A stretch of 34,772 nucleotides of DNA, from the NCBI RefSeq assembly GCF_021474425.1, contig NZ_JAKEIP010000072.1:1-34772 (forward strand), written 5' to 3'. The stretch comes from Streptomyces muensis. Its GTDB lineage: Bacteria > Actinomycetota > Actinomycetes > Streptomycetales > Streptomycetaceae. Position numbers and translations under genes: made by a program. The notes beneath the pieces were generated by a model. The model was given only the letters and a program-made list of their open reading frames with translations, ran no database searches and had not been told where the DNA came from. This document shows positions 14,941 through 22,240 of this stretch, piece by piece. Within the stretch, counting starts at the first letter, position 1, and each line of letters opens with the position of its first letter.

Positions 14941-15479
14941 GCGACACCTCCCAGGCACTTGCGCAGCTGGGTGAGTCCGTCGCGCATCCGGGTCTTGACC
15001 GTGCCCAGCGGCAGCGAGAGCCGTTCGGCGACCTCACGGTAGGTGTAGCCGTCGTAGTAGGCGAGGGTCACGGACTGGCGTTGCAGTGCGGTCAGCCGGT
15101 CCAGACAGCGGCGTACCCACTCGCGCTCCAGTCCCGCCTCGACCTCCTCGGCGACGTGGTCGAAGGCCGGGTGGTTGGCGCGCAGGGCCTCGCGCTGCTC
15201 GCGTTCGCCGGCCGCGCGGGCGCTGCGCACCCGGTCGACGGCGCGGCGGTGGGCGAGGGTGAGGACCCAGGACAGGGCGCTGCCCCGGCGGGGGTCGAAC
15301 TTCGCGGCGGACCGCCACAGTTCGAGCAGCACTTCCTGGGCCACCTCCTCGGACTGGGCGGGGTCGCGCAGCACACGCCGCACGAGCCCGTACACCGGCC
15401 CGGAGACCAGCCCGTACAGCTCCTCGAAGGCCTTCTGATCACCGCCCGCCACGAGCACCAGCAGCTCGTCCGCCTCCAA
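14937..15479 (-). CDS. sigK: SigK-like ECF RNA polymerase sigma factor
   Basis: 180 residues from TTG 15479, with GGAGGGGGA just upstream. Longer starts (ATG 15533, GTG 15548) are less likely: the extra codons are rare ones, and they lie at or upstream of the transcription start expected from the promoter at 15532-15558. Region sigma2 covers about residues 15-85 (GDQKAFEELYGLVSGPVYGLV, AQSEEVAQEVLLELWR, SWVLTLAHRRAVDRVRS). Region sigma4 covers about 125-175 (LDRLTALQRQSVTLAYYDGYTYREVAERLSLPLGTVKTRMRDGL). Order and the cotranslated RskA gene identify the SigK/RskA type. It probably directs its own transcription and that of the divergent DUF4331-TPR-NicO genes. Confidence 0.93.
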   Translation of the reverse strand: MEADELLVLVAGGDQKAFEELYGLVSGPVYGLVRRVLRDPAQSEEVAQEVLLELWRSAAKFDPRRGSALSWVLTLAHRRAVDRVRSARAAGEREQREALRANHPAFDHVAEEVEAGLEREWVRRCLDRLTALQRQSVTLAYYDGYTYREVAERLSLPLGTVKTRMRDGLTQLRKCLGGVA

Positions 15480-15531
15480 CTCGTCTCCCCCTCCAGTCAG
15501 ACCGCAGCGCGGCCGTCTCGTCCCGCGAGGC

Positions 15532-15558
15532 ATTCGCAACGAACCCACCTCCGGATGG
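15532..15558 (-). promoter_or_regulatory. SigK-type promoter of the sigma-factor gene
   Basis: Read on the minus strand: CCATCC (15558-15553), 15 nt, GCGAAT (15537-15532). It resembles the CCATCC/CCGAAT elements I recall for mycobacterial SigK promoters. The expected start near 15525 gives a leader of about 45 nt that includes GGAGGGGGA before TTG 15479. Confidence 0.6.
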
Positions 15559-15644
15559 GGTTACGGATCGGCGGGCCGAAAACGCGGGTCGCCCTTCGAT
15601 GAAACAACTTTTCAGTTCCGCCGTAAGAACGCTTGGGATTCGAC

Positions 15645-15671
15645 CAATCCACCCTGGCGACGGCTCCGAAT
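15645..15671 (+). promoter_or_regulatory. SigK-type promoter of the DUF4331 operon
   Basis: CAATCC (15645-15650), 15 nt, CCGAAT (15666-15671). It has the same spacing and nearly the same hexamers as the divergent sigma-gene promoter. Expected transcription start is near 15678, about 32 nt before ATG 15710. Confidence 0.6.
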
Positions 15672-15709
15672 CGGGTGCGTCAGGCAAGTTGGGACTGAGG
15701 ACGGACGGC

Positions 15710-17245
15710 ATGACACCTAATTCCAGGAGCGGTGCGGGACGCAAGGGCCTCGCGACCCTCGTATGTGGTGCGCTGGCCGCCGGGGGGCTCGCAGCCGCCG
15801 GCGTGACCGCGCTGGAACCGGGGGCGGCATCCGCCTCCAGTCACCGGGAGGCCCCGCTGATCTCGGGCACCCCGCAGTACGACAACACGGACGTGTACGC
15901 GTTCGTCAGTCCGGACAAGCCGGACACGACGACGATCATCGGGAACTGGATCCCGTTCGAGGAGCCGGCCGGCGGACCGAACTTCTTCACGTTCGCCGAG
16001 GACGCGCAGTACGACATCCACATCGACAACAACGGTGACGCGCAGGGCGATCTGCTCTACCGCTTCACCTTCGACACCCACATCAAGAACAAGAAGACCT
16101 TCCTGTACAACACCGGTCCGGTCGAGAGCCTCGACGACAAGGACCTCAACATCACGCAGACGTACGACATCGAGCTGATCAAGCTCAAGGACCAGTACCC
16201 GGTGTCGAGGACGAAGGTCGCCAACGACGTGCCGGTGGCCCCGTCGAACGTCGGCAAGGCGTCGATGCCGGACTACGCCAAGCTGCGTGAGCAGGCCGTT
16301 CACAAGCTCGCGGGCGACGCGACGTCGTTCGCCGGGCAGGCCGACGACCCGTTCTTCCTGGACCTGCGGGTCTTCGACCTGCTGTACGGCGGGAACCTCT
16401 CCGAGGTCGGCAACGACACGCTCAAGGGCTACAACGTCAACTCGATAGCCCTGCAGGTCCCGAACCACATGATCGCGGAGTCGGCGGACCAGCCGATCGT
16501 CGGCATCTGGTCGACGACCCAGCGCAAGAACGCCCAGGGCCACTTCGAGCAGGTCTCGCGCCTCGGCAGCCCCCTGGTCAACGAGGTCGTCAACCCCCTC
16601 AAGGACAAGGACAAGTTCAACGCGTCCTCGCCGTGGGACGACGCCCAGTTCCTGAAGAACGTCACCAACCCTGAGCTGCCCAAGCTCATCGAGGCGATCT
16701 ACAAGATCCCGGCGCCCGACGAGCCGCGCAACGACCTGGTCGACGTCTTCCTCAAGGGCGTGAAGGACCTCAACCAGCCCCCGCACGTCACACCCTCCGA
16801 GATGCTGCGCCTGAACACCTCGATCAAGCCGGCCGCCGAACCCAAGCGGCTCGGTGTCCTCGACGGCGACAACGCGGGCTTCCCCAACGGCCGTCGCCTC
16901 ACCGACGACGTGATCGACGCCTCCCTCCAGGTCGTCGAGGGTGAACTGCTGGGCGCCAAGAACGACCTGGGCGACGCCGTCGACAAGAACGACAAGGACT
17001 TCGAGAAGGCCTTCCCGTACGTCGCCCTGCCCACCGAGGGCTCCCGCGGCCCGCTCGCCAAGGGCACGGACGGCGAGACCGACGTCCGCAGCCAGCTCGG
17101 CGACGCCCTCCAGCCGGCCGGCGCCTCCGGCGACACCGACAACATGACCCTGATCGCCGGCTCGGCAGGCGCCGGCGCCCTGGGAATCCTGCTGATCGGC
17201 GGCGCCCTGATGTGGTGGCGCCGAATGCGGGACCGGGCGTACTAG
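15710..17245 (+). CDS. DUF4331 secreted/membrane-anchored protein
   Basis: 511 residues from ATG 15710 (MTPNSRSGAGRKG), with GAGGA upstream; the longer frame to 15599 would start before the predicted promoter. A signal sequence (LATLVCGALAAGGLAAAGV) ends near residue 43, and the mature protein begins SSHREAPLISG, the hallmark opening of DUF4331. Further family features are NTDVYAFVSPD and NFFTFAEDAQYDIHIDNNGD, and the body is long, acidic and Lys/Asp-rich. A helix near residues 482-504 followed by WWRRMRDRAY anchors it with the domain outside. The function of DUF4331 is unknown. Its place between a SigK-type promoter and TPR and NicO genes suggests a cell-surface part of a metal- or stress-related system. 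Confidence 0.92.
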   Translation: MTPNSRSGAGRKGLATLVCGALAAGGLAAAGVTALEPGAASASSHREAPLISGTPQYDNTDVYAFVSPDKPDTTTIIGNWIPFEEPAGGPNFFTFAEDAQYDIHIDNNGDAQGDLLYRFTFDTHIKNKKTFLYNTGPVESLDDKDLNITQTYDIELIKLKDQYPVSRTKVANDVPVAPSNVGKASMPDYAKLREQAVHKLAGDATSFAGQADDPFFLDLRVFDLLYGGNLSEVGNDTLKGYNVNSIALQVPNHMIAESADQPIVGIWSTTQRKNAQGHFEQVSRLGSPLVNEVVNPLKDKDKFNASSPWDDAQFLKNVTNPELPKLIEAIYKIPAPDEPRNDLVDVFLKGVKDLNQPPHVTPSEMLRLNTSIKPAAEPKRLGVLDGDNAGFPNGRRLTDDVIDASLQVVEGELLGAKNDLGDAVDKNDKDFEKAFPYVALPTEGSRGPLAKGTDGETDVRSQLGDALQPAGASGDTDNMTLIAGSAGAGALGILLIGGALMWWRRMRDRAY

Positions 17246-17269
17246 GCGCTCCGCGCCCCTGAAAAGACT

Positions 17270-17314
17270 GGCGCGGCCCGCGAAGTACTCATCCCCCACG
17301 GCGCGGGCCGCGCC
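17270..17314. terminator. Strong hairpin between DUF4331 and TPR genes
   Basis: GGCGCGGCCCGCG (17270-17282) and CGCGGGCCGCGCC (17302-17314) form a perfect 13-bp stem around a 19-nt loop. It starts 25 nt after the DUF4331 stop and ends 27 nt before the TPR start. It may terminate part of the transcripts so that the downstream genes are made at a lower level. Confidence 0.6.
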
Positions 17315-17340
17315 GCATGAATGCCGATCGAGGAGAGGGC

Positions 17341-18858
17341 ATGGCGGAGAATTCTGAGCCCGTCCGGCGTTTGAGGACGAGGCCCGGAGGGCCGACAGCG
17401 GGGTCTGGGGGCGCAGCCCCCAGCGGGGTCGAAGGGGCGGAGCCCCTTGAGGATGGGAAGGGTAGGGGCGGCGGGGGCGACAAGGGCCGTGAGCAGCGCA
17501 TCGCGGCCGTACGCCGCGTCGCCGCGGCCGCCCGCCGCAGCCGGGCCCTCCACCTGGCCGGCTGCTCCGCCCTGCTCGCCGTAGCCCTCACCGCCGGCTC
17601 CATAGCCCTCAGCGCGGCCCGCGACAACAACACCCAAGCCGTCGCCCCCGCCTCCGCCGCCGTCTCCCCCGGCCTCCTCGCGACCGGCGACCTCACCACC
17701 GGCATCACCTCCCTCCAGGCCCACCTCCGCGACCAGCCAAGGGACTTCACCGGCTGGGCCTCCCTCGGCCTCGCCTACGTGGAGCAGGCCCGCACCAAGG
17801 GCGACCCCTCCCGCTACCCCCAGGCCGAGCAGGCGTTCATGCGCTCCCTGGAGCTGAGCCCCGACAACGACCAGGCCCTCGCGGGCCGCGCCGCCCTGGC
17901 CGCGGCCCGGCACGACTTCGAGGACGCCCTGAAGTACGCCGCCCAGGCCCTGAAGGTGAACCCCTACAGCGAACGCGCCCTGTGCACCCGCACCGACGCC
18001 CTCGTCGAACTCGGCCGCTACACCGACGCCGCCAAGGCCGCGAAGACGGCCGACGACCGCCGCCCGGGCATCCCGGTCTTCACGCGGTACGCCTACGTCC
18101 AGGAGCTGCGCGGCGACGTACGGACCGCCGAGCGAGTACTGAAGCAGGCCCTCACCTCCGCCACCACCCCCGGCGACATCTCCTACGTCGCCACCCAGCT
18201 CGGCCAACTCGCGTGGAACCAGGGCGACTACGACACCGCCCTCACCCACTACGCCCGCGCCCTCGCCACCGACGAGAACTACGTCCCCGCCCTGGAGGGC
18301 CGAGCCCGCGCCCAGGCCGCGAACGGCGACAGGGCCGGCGCGACGCAGGGCCTGAAGGACGTCGTCGCCCGCTACCCCCTCCCCGGCCCGCTCGTCGAAC
18401 TCGGCGAGCTCTACGAGGCATCCGGCGACAAGGTCAGGGCCGACGACCAGTACGCCCTGGTCGACGCCTGGACGGCCCTCGCCCGCGCCAACGGCGTCAA
18501 CGCCGACCTGGACACCGCCCTCGCGGCCGCCGACCACGGCGACAAGGCCTCCGCGCTGCGCGCCGCCCGCGCCGAGTGGGACCGCCGGCGCACCGTGCAC
18601 ACCGCCGACGCCCTCGCCTGGGCGCTGCACGTCAACGGCAAGGACGAGGAGGCCCTTCCCTACGCCCGCGAGGCGACGGCCACCGGCTACCGCAACGCGG
18701 CGTTCCTCTACCACCGCGGGATCATCGAGCGCGCCACCGGCCACGCCGAGGACGCCCGCACCCACCTGCGGGCCGCGCTGGAACTGAACCCCGGCTTCTC
18801 CCCGCTGGGCGCCCGTGAAGCCCGTACGGCGCTCAAGGACCTGGAGGCGGCCAAGTGA
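17341..18858 (+). CDS. Membrane-anchored tetratricopeptide-repeat (TPR) protein
   Basis: 505 residues from ATG 17341 with GGAGAGGGC upstream. Residues about 6-42 are encoded by a dispersed GC-rich repeat and are low-complexity. A membrane helix (about 70-92, ALHLAGCSALLAVALTAGSIAL) precedes an extracytoplasmic TPR array that fills the rest. Visible units include FTGWASLGLAYVEQAR, YPQAEQAFMRSLELSPDN, FEDALKYAAQALKVNP, AWNQGDYDTALTHYARALATDENY and YRNAAFLYHRGIIERATGHAEDARTHLRAALELNPGF. TPR domains serve as protein-binding scaffolds. It overlaps the NicO gene as GTGA, so the two products are made together, and the TPR protein may assemble or regulate the transporter or the DUF4331 protein. Partner unknown. 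Confidence 0.93.
   Translation: MAENSEPVRRLRTRPGGPTAGSGGAAPSGVEGAEPLEDGKGRGGGGDKGREQRIAAVRRVAAAARRSRALHLAGCSALLAVALTAGSIALSAARDNNTQAVAPASAAVSPGLLATGDLTTGITSLQAHLRDQPRDFTGWASLGLAYVEQARTKGDPSRYPQAEQAFMRSLELSPDNDQALAGRAALAAARHDFEDALKYAAQALKVNPYSERALCTRTDALVELGRYTDAAKAAKTADDRRPGIPVFTRYAYVQELRGDVRTAERVLKQALTSATTPGDISYVATQLGQLAWNQGDYDTALTHYARALATDENYVPALEGRARAQAANGDRAGATQGLKDVVARYPLPGPLVELGELYEASGDKVRADDQYALVDAWTALARANGVNADLDTALAAADHGDKASALRAARAEWDRRRTVHTADALAWALHVNGKDEEALPYAREATATGYRNAAFLYHRGIIERATGHAEDARTHLRAALELNPGFSPLGAREARTALKDLEAAK
17358..17466. repeat. Dispersed Streptomyces hairpin repeat inside the TPR coding sequence
   Basis: The block opens with GCCCGTCCGGCGTTTGAGGA, which I recognise as the start of a repeat common in Streptomyces intergenic DNA. 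It holds three trinucleotide-loop hairpins: GGCCC/GGGCC (17381-17393), CTGGGGGC/GCCCCCAG (17405-17423) and AAGGGGC/GCCCCTT (17432-17448). It is read in frame as residues 6-42 of the TPR protein. Confidence 0.75.
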
Positions 18859-20558
18859 CCCCGCGTCGTCTGCTCGCCTCCGCCGCGGCCGTTCTCACGG
18901 CGGCCGGCGCGCTCGCCCTGTTCCCGGCCGGCTCCGCGAGCGCGCACCCCCTCGGCAACTTCACCGTCAACCGCTACGACGGGCTCGTCGCCGCTCCCGG
19001 CGAACTACGGGTCCACCATGTGGAGGACCTCGCCGAGATCCCGGCGACCCAGGCCCGGCCCGACATCGAGAAGGCGGGCATGACGGCGTGGGCGCGGCAG
19101 CGGTGCGCGGACGCCGCGCGGGGCAGCGAGGTCACCGTGGACGGCCGTACGGTCGAACTGACGCCGAGCAGCAGCCACGCGCGCGTGCGGCCCGGTCAGG
19201 CCGGGCTCGACACCCTGCGCGTGGAGTGCCGGCTGACGGCGCCGCTCCCGGAGGACACCACGGTCGCCGTCGGCTTCCGTGGCGCGGGCGCGGAGTCCGG
19301 CCCCGGCTGGCGGGAGATCACGGCGCGCGGGGACCGTATGACACTCGCCGCCTCCGACGTGCCGAAGGAGTCGATCTCCCGGGAACTGACCGAGTACCCC
19401 GAGGAGTTGCTGTCCTCCCCGGCCGAAACCAAGAGCGCGTCGCTGCGCGTGCGCCCGGGCGGACCCGCCCTCGCCGAGGCGGACCAGGACACCCCCGCCT
19501 CCTCCGTCCTCCCGCGCGGCGCCGACCGCTGGACGCGGGCCCTGGACGGGCTGGTGTCCCGCCAGGACCTCACCGTCGGCTTCGCCGCCCTCGCCCTGGT
19601 CCTCGCCATCTTCCTGGGCGCGATGCACGCGCTCGCCCCCGGCCACGGCAAGACCCTGATGGCCGCGGTGGCGGCGGCCCGCGGCGGCCGGGCCCGCATG
19701 AAGGACGTCCTGCCCCTGGCCGCCTCGGTGACGGTCACCCACACCCTGGGCGTGGTGGCCCTGGGCCTCCTGGTGACGGCCGGCTCGGCGGCGGCCCCCT
19801 CGGTGATCACCTGGCTGGGCATCGCGAGCGGCGCCCTGGTGATCGCGGCGGGCGCGACGCTCGTACGACGGGCATGGCACGCCCGGAAGCACGGGCATGG
19901 GCACGGGCACGGTCATGCCCATCCGCACGGGCATGACCATCCTCACGGGCACAGCCACTCCCACGACCACGAGACCGACCCCGCCCATGAGACCGACCAC
20001 GCCCATGAGCGCCAACCGGTCCTGGTCGCCGCGCACGCCCACGCCGCGGCGGAGGCCCCCACACCCACACCGGGCCACGCCCACCACCATGACCACGACC
20101 ACCACCACAGCCACCACCACGAGCACGACCACCCCCACCCTCACGACCACACTCACACCCACGGCCCCCTCACCCACACCCACAACGGCTTCACCCACAC
20201 TCACTCCACCGCCCCCACCCTCCGCGGCACGATCCTTCTCGGGTTCGCCGGCGGTCTTGTGCCCAGTCCCTCCGCGGTCGTCGTGCTCGTCGGCGCGGCG
20301 GCACTGGGGAAGGCGTGGTTCGGGCTGTTGCTCGTCGTGGCGTACGGCGTCGGGCTCGCGCTCACGCTCACCGCGGCCGGGTTCGCCGTCGTACGGCTGG
20401 GTAGCGGAGTGACGAGGGTGCTGGACCGGCAGCCCCGCTGGATGGCCCACCCCCTGACGGTCTTCGTCCGCAGGACCGCACCACTGGGATCCGCGGTGCT
20501 CGTCGTACTGATCGGGGCCGGATTGGTTGTCCAGGGGGCGGCATCCGCACTCGGCTGA
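18855..20558 (+). CDS. NicO-family nickel/cobalt transporter with a His-rich loop
   Basis: 567 residues from GTG 18855, overlapping the TPR stop as GTGA. A signal peptide ends at SASAHPLGNFTVNRY, the usual opening of the HupE/NicO-like ectodomain, which runs to about residue 230. Three helices follow, including the family motif HALAPGHGKTLMAAV. A hydrophilic loop of about 110 residues (about 342-451) holds about 42 His, many as HGHGH, HDHDHHH or THTH. Three more helices follow (FAGGLVPSPSAVVVLVGAAALG and others). NicO proteins move Ni2+ or Co2+ across the membrane; the direction here is not certain, and the loop suggests metal storage or sensing, with Zn or Cu not excluded. It is the last gene of the SigK-linked DUF4331-TPR-NicO operon. 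Confidence 0.93.
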   Translation: MTPRRLLASAAAVLTAAGALALFPAGSASAHPLGNFTVNRYDGLVAAPGELRVHHVEDLAEIPATQARPDIEKAGMTAWARQRCADAARGSEVTVDGRTVELTPSSSHARVRPGQAGLDTLRVECRLTAPLPEDTTVAVGFRGAGAESGPGWREITARGDRMTLAASDVPKESISRELTEYPEELLSSPAETKSASLRVRPGGPALAEADQDTPASSVLPRGADRWTRALDGLVSRQDLTVGFAALALVLAIFLGAMHALAPGHGKTLMAAVAAARGGRARMKDVLPLAASVTVTHTLGVVALGLLVTAGSAAAPSVITWLGIASGALVIAAGATLVRRAWHARKHGHGHGHGHAHPHGHDHPHGHSHSHDHETDPAHETDHAHERQPVLVAAHAHAAAEAPTPTPGHAHHHDHDHHHSHHHEHDHPHPHDHTHTHGPLTHTHNGFTHTHSTAPTLRGTILLGFAGGLVPSPSAVVVLVGAAALGKAWFGLLLVVAYGVGLALTLTAAGFAVVRLGSGVTRVLDRQPRWMAHPLTVFVRRTAPLGSAVLVVLIGAGLVVQGAASALG

Positions 20559-20603
20559 GCTACTTTTGTGGAGAATGCGCACGGATGCGAATGGGGGACG
20601 CCC

Positions 20604-22229
20604 GTGTCCGAAGAATCTGGCAGTGAACGTCTGATCGCCGGCCGGTACCGCCTGCTCTCCCCGCTCGGCGAGGGCGGCATGGGCACCGTGTGGCGGGCGC
20701 GCGACGAGTTGCTGCATCGCGAGGTGGCCGTCAAGGAGGTGCGCGCGCCGCACGGGCTGCCGGCCGCGGAGGTCGAGCGGATGTACGCCCGGCTGGAGCG
20801 CGAGGCGTGGGCGGCGGCGCGGGTAGCCGACCGCAATGTCGTCACGGTGTACGACGTGGCCACGCAGGACGGCCGGCCCTGGATCGTGATGGAGCTGGTC
20901 CGGGGTATCTCGTTGGCCGAGCAGTTGGACGCCGAGGGCCCGCTGAGCCCGCAGCGGGTCGCGCACATCGGTGCCGAGGTGCTGGCGGCGCTGCGGGCGG
21001 CGCACGCGGCCGGGGTGCTGCACCGGGACGTGAAGCCGGCCAACGTGCTGTTGTCGAACGACGGCCGGGTGGTGCTGACCGACTTCGGTATCGCGATGGT
21101 CGAGGGCAGTTCCGCGCTGACGATGACCGGCGAGGTCATCGGCTCCCCGGAGTTCCTGGCCCCGGAGCGGGCGCTGGGCCGCACGCCCGGTCCGGAGTCC
21201 GACCTGTGGTCGCTGGGTGTGCTCCTGTACGCGGCCGTGGAGGGCAACTCCCCGTTCCGTCAGAACACCCCGCTGAGCACGTTGCGGGCGATCGTCGACG
21301 AGGAGCTGCCGCCGCCCCGCCGGGCCGGTCCGCTGGCCCCCGTCATCGAAGGGCTGTTGCGCAAGGACCCGGCCGAGCGGCTGCCGGCCGACCGGGCCGA
21401 GCAGGATCTGCGGATCATCGGGGCCGGGGGTTCCCCTTCCGGGGCGGGGACTCCGTACACGCCGACCGTCGCGGCGTTTCCGGCGCCCTCGGAGACCGCG
21501 GCGACGGCTCCCGTCCCGCCGACCGGACCGACCAGGCCCGCCTCGGCCGCCGTTCCCTACCGGGACACGGCCGCCGTCCGTCCCGACCGTGACCGCCGCG
21601 CCCGTTACGTCCTGATCGCGGGCGTCACCGCCCTCGCGCTGGCCGTGGGAGGGCTGACGTACGCCCTGCTCGACCGCGGGGACGGAAACGGCGGCAAGGC
21701 GGGGGGCGAGGGGACCAACTCGCGGACGGGCGGCGGGGTCTCGCCGACCGCGACCGACACGGGGGACGAGAACGCGGCCGGCGGGGGTCAGGACCCGACG
21801 CCGAGTCCGAGCGGCAGCCGTACGAGCACTCCCCCGCCGCAGTCCGTGCGGGTGACGTTGGCGGGGTCGAACACCGAGTACTCCGGGTCCTGTCCGCCGC
21901 CCAGTGGCGAGGCGCCCTCCTTCACGGCGACGTTCACGGTGGGGCGGCTGCCGGCCCAGGTGACGTATCGCTGGGTGTCGGCGGACGGTGACGTCATGGA
22001 CCAGGGGTGGAAGACCCTGTCGTTCCCGGAGGGCGGCGGGCGGACCAAGCAGGACCGGGCGTTCGTGACGACGGACGACGACAGCGGGACGTTCGAGAAC
22101 GAGATCAGTGTCGAGGTCCGTGACCCGGTGGAGACGAAGTCCAACTCGGTGCCGTTCTCGGTGACCTGTGAGACGGAGACCCCGACGGACGGGGTCTCGC
22201 CCACGCCTTCCGAGTCGCCGAGCGCCTAG
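20604..22229 (+). CDS. Membrane Ser/Thr protein kinase (Hanks type) with Ig-like ectodomain
   Basis: 541 residues from GTG 20604, preceded by GGGGGAC. The kinase domain covers about residues 15-275: P-loop LGEGGMGTVW, catalytic lysine K44 (VAVKEV), HRDVKPANV with D142, DFG with D160, and the GSPEFLAPER activation segment end. A juxtamembrane Ala/Pro/Thr linker follows, then a helix near 334-354 (YVLIAGVTALALAVGGLTYALL). The outside part is a Gly/Thr-rich stalk and one beta domain (SVRVTLAGSNTEYSGSCPPP ... SVPFSVTC), closed by a likely disulfide between the two cysteines. No PASTA repeats are present. It is probably a sensor of an external signal; substrates unknown. It lies 45 nt after the NicO gene on the same strand. 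Confidence 0.95.
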   Translation: MSEESGSERLIAGRYRLLSPLGEGGMGTVWRARDELLHREVAVKEVRAPHGLPAAEVERMYARLEREAWAAARVADRNVVTVYDVATQDGRPWIVMELVRGISLAEQLDAEGPLSPQRVAHIGAEVLAALRAAHAAGVLHRDVKPANVLLSNDGRVVLTDFGIAMVEGSSALTMTGEVIGSPEFLAPERALGRTPGPESDLWSLGVLLYAAVEGNSPFRQNTPLSTLRAIVDEELPPPRRAGPLAPVIEGLLRKDPAERLPADRAEQDLRIIGAGGSPSGAGTPYTPTVAAFPAPSETAATAPVPPTGPTRPASAAVPYRDTAAVRPDRDRRARYVLIAGVTALALAVGGLTYALLDRGDGNGGKAGGEGTNSRTGGGVSPTATDTGDENAAGGGQDPTPSPSGSRTSTPPPQSVRVTLAGSNTEYSGSCPPPSGEAPSFTATFTVGRLPAQVTYRWVSADGDVMDQGWKTLSFPEGGGRTKQDRAFVTTDDDSGTFENEISVEVRDPVETKSNSVPFSVTCETETPTDGVSPTPSESPSA

Positions 22230-22240
22230 GGCCCAGGGCC

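Noticed and set aside
15601..15709. Extended N-terminus of the DUF4331 protein from GTG/ATG 15599
   Set aside because: It would begin upstream of the predicted promoter and adds residues before a normal signal peptide.
17242..18765. Leftward 507-residue frame opposite the TPR gene
   Set aside because: Gly/Val/Ala-rich antisense; no ribosome site or domain, while the TPR frame has regular helical repeats.
19870..20215. CAC/CAT-rich stretch as a possible CRISPR or minisatellite array
   Set aside because: The units are irregular and in frame; they encode the His-rich loop. There are no spacers of constant length.
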